Shown: in pieces, positions 8,578 through 18,371 of the stretch
Numbering within the stretch: position 1 is the first letter of the stretch
How the letters are laid out: the number at the start of each line of letters is the position of its first letter
Source of the DNA: Asterionellopsis glacialis
Taxonomy: Eukaryota; Bacillariophyta; Plagiogrammaphyceae; Rhaphoneidales; Asterionellopsidaceae
Reading direction: 5' to 3'
NCBI GenBank assembly: GCA_014885115.2
Contig: WKLE02001324.1
Coordinates: 1 to 25,764, forward strand
Length of the DNA stretch: 25,764 nucleotides
The notes under the pieces: model-generated
Database searches by the model: none
What the model was told of the DNA's origin: nothing
Seen by the model: only the letters and a program-made list of their open reading frames with translations
Position numbers and translations under genes: made by a program

Positions 8578-10308
8578 CTATGTCTGAATAGGCCGTCCAT
8601 GACTGTCCCAATATCCTTGAATTGGATGAGGACTGTTCGCAAAACGTATCATTTTATCTGCTAGATTCATAATCTCACTGTCGGACATCTCAGCAAACTT
8701 TGGTACATGTACGCGCAAAATACTAGGATCAGTCTGTTTTATCAGTTCACCTTGTTGTATCATTTGTTCCCGCTGTTGACGTTCCTTTTCAAACACTTCC
8801 TTATTAATACGAGCTGTTTCTTCACGATAGTCTGCAGAATCCTTTTCAGCTGCTGTAAGACTTTTCCATTCCATCAATTCACTCTCGGTACATAGTGTCT
8901 CACCATTCCTTTCCATATTTTTTACTTCTGCTTCAAACATGGGTGTACCGTAGTAAATCCAAAAGTACCCAGCACATTTGGACCCATCAGCCTTCATGGG
9001 GATGGTACCTCGTCCACCACCAATGTGATAAAATGCTGCAGTACAGCGCTGGCCAATATCCGTGCATTGTGGGTCATCATCTAGTCGTATGGCTGCATGG
9101 CAATAGTTTTGTAATGCACGATAGGCATAATTAGGTTCTATATAGCGTGTATTGAAAATATCCTCGGGTTCACCATTCATCCTACCAATTTTCATTAGTT
9201 TTTCTCTAGAATACAACCCAACTCCATTGGTGTAGGATCCCCAGACATATTGTTGTTTTGTAGGATCTCTTTCAGCACAAAAAATCTGGTAATCAACAGA
9301 CACCGTGTTTGTTTCGTCACAGCTAGCATCATTACTTTCATTATCATCATCTGATGCCAAGACCGTATTAAGATCTACATCTTTTGTTTGCCAAGGGTGC
9401 ACGTTGGGTTCCTACACGTAATATTTCACAATTCACCGATTTTTTAAAAAAAGACAGTAAAATGTAAAAATGCATCAATAGATTGAGTATCGATTGGGTT
9501 TAAAAGCAATATAAAATTAACAAAGTTTGGTTGTACAGTACACTTTATTAAAAAAAACCGAAAAAGAAACCTCGTACACGTCATACACCCATACCTTTAA
9601 AAATGAGTGATATGTTTCTGGACGTAAAAATACACCCATGACATCTCGTCCATCGTCGGCCTTCAATCCCGACTTTGTGAGAGCAATGGCTGTAGATATC
9701 GCTCTTTTTCTTTTTTCAGTTTGTTCCGCAACTAAATCATCCAAATAAAGCCAATCTTCTTCCATCAATAGTATGTACGGTGCTGTACAAAGATTAAAAA
9801 TCAATAAATTCATTCCATATGCCAAGCCATAATTTTTTTCAAGTGGTAATGCATGATCAATTTGATAGGATTCTTCAATGAATTTTGTGTTTTCATATCC
9901 ACTCCCATTATCCACCCATGCAATTTCATATCGAAATCCATCAGGTTCGTCTTGTTCTAAATGTCGTATAGCTGCTGCGATGGTGTGATTTAATAAATCT
10001 GTGCGTCCGCAACAACTTAAGAATGCTATGCATATTTGTGGTGTATCTGTTTCTGGAAAACGTTGACGTTCAATTTTTGGGTTGGAGGGTCTTGTTGGAT
10101 GTACATTCAAAGATATCATGTTTCTTGACATGGATGATATTTCATCACTTCTTTTCATTCCATTGTAAATGAACGACGATGATGTTTCCTCTTCTTGCTG
10201 TCCAAAGCATCTGTTATTGGACAACAACAGCCCTAACCACAGCAAACAGACCTTTAAAAGAAAAGCGGCATTATTGATTTTAGCGTCTTTTGATCTTGTC
10301 ATCCTCAT
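8578..10308 (-). CDS. GT2-type glycosyltransferase, type II membrane, two exons
   Basis: The gene joins 10308-9595 and 9411-8578, giving 515 aa. The intron 9594-9412 (183 bp) has donor AAG|GTATGG, acceptor GTGTAG|GAA, and phase 0. Residues 14-30 (AAFLLKVCLLWLGLLLS) look like a signal anchor, which suggests a Golgi/ER lumenal enzyme. Residues 91-186 show a GT-A fold pattern: ICIAFLSCCGRTDLL, WVDNGSG, ENxxxAYGMN-type KNYGLAYGMN and the acidic metal/nucleotide site LMEEDW (181-186). Exon 2 carries an acceptor-side segment (SYTNGVGLYSREKLMKIG, then EPNYAYRAL) and a Cys-containing region. A Glu/Arg/Gln-rich, probably coiled segment runs from about 430 to 480. The sugar donor and acceptor cannot be told. 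A further in-frame ORF follows directly after the stop. Confidence 0.78.
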
Positions 10309-10887
10309 TGTCCTCGACTAGTCTACCAGTGTATGTTTGCAAGATGAAGCACGACAGACAACGAGGATATCGATACTCTAGAGAGTCCTCTCTCTTCTCT
10401 CTAGAGACGCAAAGACCTCTTGCCTCTTGTCTTTGTCAGTTTACCATTCCGTTCTGGTGAGTGACGAGGGCCGCTTTTACACGGTGCTGGTGAAGTGTTG
10501 ATTATACTTTATGTACAGTATCAGTACTGTAGGTCCTATAGAGGTCCACCATACCAGGTAGGTAGGTACCTAGGTAGGACCTAGCACTACCTAGTACATT
10601 ATGAGCGACTACTGTTTCCTCCCTCAGAGGTATTGACTACAGTAAGTAGTATACTGCTGGAATTTCCAAGCCTACATCATAAGTCATACCTTGTAATTCA
10701 TAACATCTTCTACAACAAAAAATAGTAAGATGTTCAATCTATGAATACTGGTAGGTCCTATATGGTAAATACCTGGTATATTATTAGTTATTGGACTGGT
10801 GACCAAGACCAGCCACCTTTTGAACCTGTTGTTTGCTCTGGTGCACCATAAAAGATTGCACTTGTAGAAGCATTACAATCTTACTTC
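10309..10887. other. Intergenic region with inverted repeats and GGTACC/CCTAGG motifs
   Basis: No gene is seen. CTCTAGAGAG (10376-10385) and CTCTCTAGAG (10397-10406) form a perfect 10-bp inverted repeat 69 bp upstream of the glycosyltransferase ATG. ACAGTA/TACTGT (10515-10530) and a run of GGTAGGTACCTAGGTAGG-like units (about 10555-10600) belong to the palindrome family seen elsewhere. CpG dinucleotides disappear from about 10620 onward. Confidence 0.55.
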
Positions 10888-13800
10888 ATGGCAAATATGA
10901 TGAAAAAAGATGAAGACAAGAAAGGAATGGTTGGAATTGAGACAGTCCCAATCCTTCTAATCCCTTCTGATTTTGTTCAGCATGTGTATATTCTATATCC
11001 TTTACAGTGAGTGACCCATTTGTAATTACCAATGGACCACAAGGAACTCATGTTATCTATCCTGATATCAAAGGTACCTTTTGTGGAGCATCAGATTATC
11101 CTGATTTTCATGGGATTTTTCATGGGCCATCTAGTGATGTTCCCTGTGTTCATTTGGATGGAAGTGGTGTTTCTTTAGATGTCAATTGTATACTAACAAC
11201 TCATAAGGGAGAAATAGTCTTTGCTCATGTCACTGGTAGAAGCAAAAGAGATATGAAGGATAACCTAACCAAGGCATCCATTCAAATGGTTCAGACATTT
11301 GAAGCTGTTGATGAAAGTTTGAAGTGGTTTAACAATACTATTCTTCTTGGAAAAGGAAGGTTGAATGGAAATGTTATTCAACTTAATTATTACAATATTT
11401 GCTGGACAAAGAGTAGATAGTAGAGTATACATAAAGTTGAAGCTCATTTCCAAAAAATGAGGGAAATTGTGTTAGTGTTCAAAAATTACAGTATAAATTT
11501 AATGCATTCATACTTGTAAACACCAATATTTGATTTCAATAAATATGATGTGCCAGTCAAAAAGACAGTAACAATACACACCACTTTTTTCTTACAGTAC
11601 AGGGACTGTATAAATAAATATGTAGTTCAGGAAGCTTCATGGATAATTACAAATAAATTGTTTCTGGTGTATGATATTTATAGATTTGGTGTGCTGTGTT
11701 TTGTGTAACATTTTATGTCTCTTTTCAAAACAGTTCTTTTTTTCATCAACTTCTGTACACATGGTTCAATATCTTTAAAATGTGGAGTTTAATACAGTTA
11801 AAATACATACACAAATAAGCAAAATCATTATAAAATCTTCATGGGTTTTCAATCCATTGTAATCCCAGCAATCAAAACAAAACAGCCCTACTACCATTAC
11901 TTCTCCCTTTTCCAACAGGGGTAGACCATCATATTGCCATCTTGCTAGATACTGATTGCTTGCCATTATCAAGCATCCAATTCAATTGCACTGGACATAC
12001 CTGCAACTAACTATTGCTTCTTAGTAGTTTTTCACACCTGATGACAATTTTAAATTCTTGCATCAAAGTTTTGTACTTTCCATTGCTATCCATACCATAA
12101 ATATTTGTTTTAAGCTTTCTTGTACTTTGCAATTATTGCATCAACACAGTACTCCTTGTTTTCTTTATCATTTATAACAACAAATGGTTTTGTACTCTAT
12201 CACCAACTTGTAACATCAGTTCTAGTACTCCCAGCTTGACAGTTTACCACAAAAACAGCAATCATTCACCACTATAAAACAGTACCAATGAACTCAAGAA
12301 CAGTCATCCTTGAAATAATCATACTGCTGCTGTTGCACTGGTATGACTCTGATGCATGCTTGTTGATTGTCATTCTTTTCATGAAAAATATACACTACTG
12401 CACATTTTCTCATTCACTTTATGTATCATTTTTTATAGAATTGATACCAAAAAATTTTACAAGGGCCTGTATGAAATCAAAAACAAAAATCAAACTATAG
12501 TTTCAAACACATTGATTATATCCGAAACATCGTCAAACTTACTCAAAATTACATGAAATACAGTCTTTGATGAAGGCACCTATAAGGTGGCCAGTTGCCA
12601 ATATTAATTGTTTGCAATTTTTCTAGGGTGTGACAACTCACCATCTTCTTATTTTAACACATGCAACAAATATACCCTCCAGTTGGGGATGAACCATAAT
12701 CCAAAGCCTGCTCTAAATAAGCAACAATTGTCTTATATCCAATAAGACTTGACATGAAACATTTCAATTTTGTTCTTAAATTGCTGGTAGTAGATTTTTT
12801 AATTCCAAAAATAGGAAAGGCAAAATCTTTATGTTTTGGTACTTTTTTCTTTTCTTGTCATGTCAGCTTCAATAATTCAAGTGGTTAGATACTTTTGACC
12901 TTATTAGTTCACAGTAATCTTTGTTGGTGTCTAAAATAAAATGAATTCTAATATTTAATGTGTGCACAAGCTCTACAATGCATCTAGTACTACATAAGGC
13001 GGGGTGCAATAGTGAAATCGGCACCTGTTGTGATGATAATGTAAAGCTAAGAATATATGTGTATTTATGACTTGATGTCAAGGAGAACCCAAAACCCAGG
13101 AGTACCTAGCTTATAGAAGGGGGTGTATGGTGTTGTTAGGAAGATCTTGTGTACTACTAGGAAAATAGTTTAAAATAGCAAGTGGGAGGTGTGGAATTAT
13201 CCCCTAGGTCAGGACCTGAGTGTATTGAATAAAATTGATATAGCATTCAAATATGAAGCAACTAATGGAAGAAGCATAGGTATGAGACTCCATGTGATTG
13301 TTGCACTTGTTGATATTCTTGTGTAAGAAAAAATGTATTTTGTCAAAACTACTGGTTCTAGTACTATAATAGCATCTAATTTTCCTATATAAGTACACCA
13401 GACCTTGAGACGCTAACAATATTTTACCTCTGATAAAGTATTATAGAAAGACAAGAAATTGAGAAGTGATACAAGAACTGCATGACATGAATTTCTAAAG
13501 AAAGAGTATGTGTGAAATATATTTCTCGTCTCCATTTTTATTCCTCCAGTAGCCCTCATGCCATGAAAAAAAAGCTGTTACAAAGCAACAATGAGTCATG
13601 AATTTGTTGGTTTGGAAGAGAAAAAGGTGGTCATCACAGAAAGATGAGGCTATGGTGACCAGAAACCTGGTCATCATTACAATGATGACCACATCTCAAA
13701 TTGACATGTTGTGAGAATGAGGGAACACAGGAAATTTATAAAATAACAATAGATCTTATATTTAGCATGTACCACAAACTTCTACATATCCATATTGCTT

Positions 13801-16800
13801 TATTAAATGCATACCAGAATATCATTATCAAAAAGTATTCCTACTGCATGGAAATCATTTTCTGCTTTATGCAGACCATCAGATAAAGCTGTGGATGATG
13901 ATCTTCTTCAATTCATATCTTCAAAAGAAGTTACAAAATTACACAAGAACAACACTGGAAGATTGACAAAGAACTGAAGGGCCCACTGCTTTTTTGAAGC
14001 ATTTTTTACCAGGTACTACTAGAAATATTCTGTATATTCAGACCAGAAAAGGACAGGATATACTACATACTAAGAACTGCTTTTTTTGTAAATCTTGGCC
14101 AGCAGCAGTAGATACCCAGGAATTTCAGACAAGAAATATGTGGATGTGGTGGGATTGGCACAATCATGCACAACATCTTACAGACATCTAGAGATGAAGC
14201 CCATGATTGCTTAGGGAGTTGTAGAATGAAGATGGACAATTATTATTGATAAGAATTACAAATATATGTATTACATATGACTGTGTTCCCATGACAAAAA
14301 TCCAGGAACTGAACCTATCAACCTTACAAAAAAGGCTGAATATTTTGAAAAGCTTTTAATTCTACATACAATAATCTCCTCCAAACTCTCTACTCATGTA
14401 AAAGCCAGCCATTCTCATGGTATTGGGAAATGCATCCAAGCAACCCCCAACTTGAATAACTTTCTATAACCTTATTTTACATTTACAATCATTTCTTACA
14501 AATTGTGACTACAAGATGATAAATGATTTGTATCCTATTATTTGTGTATAGTTATCAACTACTTTCTCACATTTATGGTTAACCCATACTGTAGAACTCT
14601 ACCAACATCTTTCAAGGGGTGTGATGGGTTGACCTGGATTGATTCCAGTAGAGCCCTGGTAGTGATTACACAGAATTTCTAGTGTTAGATCTCTTTTTGG
14701 ATCTTTAGTTTTATATTATTTTTTCATAAAGGTTTGTAGTTTGCAGCATATTAAAGAAGTATATATCTTTGACTGCCAGTGCATAAGTGGCTGCTTAGCA
14801 CAATATTGTTCATGGGCTAATTTGTAAGGCTGCTGCATATACACTTAGCATCCACAAGAAGACAAAAAGTAATTTTAAAAATTCTGCTCTAACTGGGTCA
14901 AATTCTTGTTAAGATAAAACAGGATCAGCAACATTATGATATTTCATGGGACCAACACAGCCCCTTGTTTTTTTTCTGCCTTCTTTTGGTAATATTCAAG
15001 CTTTGCACCTTTGATGTTAAAAAATAGAAAGAACTAAGCATAATTATTTTGTCTCAGGGAAAACTTGGTGTACTCTGGTAGCAGATCAGGACAGAAAGTC
15101 TGCAATTTTGTGTAGTAAACTCTCTAAGTATTTACTCTTTACACCCATGATCATTCCAATAATTAATGAATTACTTTGAATTCAAATTTATAGGGAGGCT
15201 TGCATTTGATATAGAATTGCTGGTGTCATCAAGTGTACCAGTAGGAATGTAATCATCAATTTGATCTTCCCATTAATAAGAATAGTAGTTACATTAGTAT
15301 ATAGGTGTAGTAATACTAATTGCTGTATTACTTCAAACTTATGCAAAGAAGATACAATGGGAAACAGCCTCAACTTTTTCTCAAGTAATGATATATCCAA
15401 TGTTGTATATATGTAGGAGGAGGCAAAAGCCAAGCTTTATGATGTGTATTTATTAGTTATTGGACAGCAAACCATGGACAATTGCCAAGATGATCCTTCT
15501 GGCACACATGAGAATATTTTGAAGAAGGGGAGTATAGATATTTAAATGATGATTGATTCTAATAGATGTTAATTGAAAGATGACTTCCAACTAGATTTAG
15601 ATGCCGGCACAATAATTATTGAAAAATGGGTGAAAAAGAACAAATAAATTAAGGTAGAAGTGAAGCAGTATCTAAAGATTATGTTCAGTTTGTTAGATCA
15701 AATGGTTAAGTTAGAAATTTGAGTGCAGTTTCTTTGTGCACAGCATATAAAAACAATTATCTCTGATAATAACAGTGGCATAAGAAGGAGAATCAAAGCT
15801 ACAATGAGTGCATAACAAAGGGTTTTCTTGTAGCTAGTTGTTAGAAGGTGATAAAAAGATTGGGTGACACAGAAGAAAGTAGATCACTATGGTTTCTGTT
15901 AGGACAATAACAACCACCAGGATGATGATGGCAGTTTTTAAAATTAGACAATCATCATCATGCCAGCCCCCATCATAGATTGATGATAACAATATTAGTG
16001 TGCAAGGGTGAGCACTGTTCTATACTAAGTATAGGAAGATGAGGTGCTCTCAAGATCAGTCAGTTGACCAGGACACCACAGATTGACAAGGAGGCATCCA
16101 GTTAAGTAGAAGTTCCTAACAAATATGAAACAACACTCTGTTACTTTTTGTTCAGCACACTGCATAGAAATTTTTTGGACTCAAATAGTTTTCAGTAATA
16201 TTATCAGTTATACTGGTAATTTTACATTACATTCTTCTTCCTCTTCACCAGAATTTTCAGTGGAATTGCCATAATCTTTGATGTCATCTCCTTCATACTA
16301 GTAGCCACTTAAAAGCTGATTGATGCTGTGAGAGAAGAATTTGTCTCAATAATTAATTTTTGAAGAAGTACTAGTATCTGCTCATGATCATTCTTATTTA
16401 CATTTTTAACTGATTTTTCCCTCAGTGGTCCTATAATATTGCAAGATCTTGGACTGAGGTAGAGGAGAATTAGTCTTGGAAACAAGATCAAGCTGCAGAT
16501 TTGTTGGAACAAGGTATTATATGTGAACCATTTATACTATTCTAGTAGTTAGGTGGTGAAACACCAGTCAGAGCATTCCACTGTAGTGTACAAGTGCCAC
16601 CACCAGCTTTGAGTTCATGATGGAAAATTACTAATCTAATCCCTCAATCAAACACCTTTCTTTAATATGATATAATATGGATCACTTAGTATTCTTCATT
16701 TGAACAGAAACTGCAGTTTTATCTTGCTGTATTAAGAATATAGTATCAGTATACAAAACACAACTTGTTCCAAAATTCATTGCTGTGGGAAGATCACCAA

Positions 16801-17220
16801 GGAGCATTCCTTGTTCTCTCTCTCTAATTCCTCTTCCTCTTTCTTCTTATTGTTTAGTTTCTTGCAATCTAAGAACATTAAACCAATCATTATAATTCCT
16901 TAGCACTACTAAACTACATACTACTAGATATTAATCTGAAGTTCTCTTGTAACATAGCCACGTGGTTAATCTCTTTGCTGGTACCATTTGTTTTCATGGC
17001 TGCATTGGGTGTTTCTCTTTATAATTTTGCACACTAATAACAAGGAATCCTTCTCATTCTGCCTTGCAATAAGCAACATTTCTTATTTATGAAGTAATTA
17101 TGACATTGAAAATACAAAAGAACATAAATAAATTTTAATGTTTACCATCACTTCAAAAGAGACATATGCCATATAAGAAACAATTTTGAAAATCAAGCTT
17201 GAAATTTCTTAAAAAATGGC
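10621..17220. other. CpG-depleted AT-rich block
   Basis: Reading the plus strand line by line I count only 8 CG dinucleotides in these 6600 bases: two near 12520, two near 13000-13020, and one each near 13410, 13527, 15605 and 16960. From a G+C content of about 35% (estimated by eye), roughly 200 would be expected. CG is normal in the genes on both sides. The block contains the DUF3237-like relic and otherwise many short stop-bounded frames. The edges lie close to the palindrome clusters near 10510-10600 and 17477-17515. Confidence 0.8.
10888..11420 (+). pseudogene. DUF3237-like protein gene, frameshifted
   Basis: A 40-codon piece from the ATG at 10888 (ending SDFVQHVYILYPLQ, then TGA at 11008) is followed, one frame over from 11007, by 136 codons with no ATG at their beginning. 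Together they match the shape of DUF3237/UPF0311 proteins: a first strand, then NGPQGTHVIYPDIKGTFCG, a dG..LD-type strand (LDGSGVSLDVNCILTT), and the closing WFNNTILLGKGRLNGNVIQL. The total of about 177 codons is near the family's usual length (about 150-170 aa). The alternative is an intron ending at TTTACAG|TG (11001-11007), but I find no convincing donor. The whole stretch contains no CpG, unlike all other genes in the window. The family's function is poorly known; I assign none. Confidence 0.55.
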
Positions 17221-17476
17221 AAAATTTCAAGCTTGGCTAAGGAACGCAAAGTTTCTTATTGGTGCATGTAGACTGTACCACAAACATTGTTTATGAAAAG
17301 ATTTGATCTCTTTTAAAACAATAGGATGAAAATGTTTTTTTTCCAGGAAGGGGGGGTTGCGAAGGTAAAATAGATTAGAGAGTTACAGCCAGTCACTCCT
17401 TTTCAATGATTGCTAGGAAGTGATTTCTTTGATTCTAAGAATTCTACGAATCGTATCTATTCATTAGAAACTAGTC
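11421..17476. other. Long AT-rich stretch without recognisable genes
   Basis: All frames are broken by frequent stops, and the longest open runs are 60-80 codons without domain-like text. A few short runs look faintly protein-like, such as EEAKAKLYDVYLLVIG at about 15417-15465, but none can be assigned. TTATTAGTTATTGGAC occurs at both 10781-10796 and 15450-15465. No tRNA, rRNA or intact transposon was seen. The composition suggests old, eroded repeat DNA. Confidence 0.55.
17173..17259. repeat. Imperfect long inverted repeat (hairpin)
   Basis: The inner stem is a perfect 14-bp pair, CAAGCTTGAAATTT (17194-17207) and AAATTTCAAGCTTG (17222-17235), with a 14-nt loop. The outer stem ATAAGAAAC (17173-17181) pairs with GTTTCTTAT (17251-17259). 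The intervening arms have diverged. It lies at the right-hand edge of the CpG-depleted block. Confidence 0.7.
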
Positions 17477-18371
17477 TACCGGTACAGGGTACGTAGGGGC
17501 CTACATGGTACGTATTCTACTAACTACTAACCATGTGGCATCAATGAAATTGCATATTTTCATCTTCTCACTTCTAGTCTTTCTAGAGAATTCCAGATAA
17601 TATTGCTCAGGAGTCGAGGTATCTTCAACATACGTATGCGACAGCGGCGCGTGTCTCCGACGGATCGGAGTTCGGATCTCACAAGAAAGAGACACGCACA
17701 GACGCAGTTGTGAGCGAAAACAAGACTGTCTGTCTCCTACGAGTACGTATGTAGCCTATGGCCTAGGTTCTAGAACGAGTAGGACTAGATCCTCACACAT
17801 TTTTGAATCACAAGGGTTTTTGAAGGTGTTCATCGTAATTATTTTTTATATTGACATCAACTTTGATATTAGTGATGAGCATTGAGCCATTTTTGAATCC
17901 CTAATATTATTACCCCTAAATATACAGCTGTAGAACTATCTTTGCTCGATCTAGAAAATGGTCTGCAATCAGTCCAAAAGATTCGAAACGGAATAGAAAG
18001 CGAAGACTAAAAAAAAAATCTTACAAGGTACGCGCACGGGCATGATATGGTATCTATTCATACTGACCGTTGTACCTGGTACCAGGTAGGACCGAACGCA
18101 GTTACAGGTACCTGTACTGCCGGAATAGTAGGGTCCTACGTACATTGTACTAATACTCTTAAAACGGGCAGACATCAGCACAGCCGCCCATGTCGTGCAT
18201 ACACGATGCATTTGTCTTGGAATCAATCGAATCGCATGCACACGTACGTGATTGCTGATGTAGTCTAAAAGTGACGAACGAATCTCCGCCTTCTTCGCTG
18301 GCGAAAACTAAAAGATCTCCTTGTTGACAACCACAAACATCACAATTTGAAAGACACGGGAACAAACAACC
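17477..18371. promoter_or_regulatory. Palindrome-rich region upstream of transketolase
   Basis: No gene is seen. The region contains TACCGGTA (17477-17484) with nearby GTACGTAGG units. GCGTGTCTC/GAGACACGC (17649-17657 and 17689-17697) overlaps CTCCGA/TCGGAG (17655-17660 and 17665-17670). Two strong palindromes follow, TACCTGGTACCAGGTA (18073-18088) and TACAGGTACCTGTA (18103-18116), about 260-300 bp before the transketolase ATG. CpG frequency returns to normal here. Promoter role is inferred from position only. Confidence 0.5.

Noticed and set aside
12288..12556. Two overlapping 66-70 codon frames in the CpG-poor block
   Set aside because: They are AT-rich and low in information, with no domain, and chance open frames of this size are expected over 6 kb.
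13994..14191. 65-codon frame rich in Trp and His
   Set aside because: It is isolated, without neighbours or motifs, and bounded by stop-dense sequence.
18047..18268. Small plus-strand ORF upstream of transketolase
   Set aside because: It runs through the palindrome cluster and has no protein-like features.
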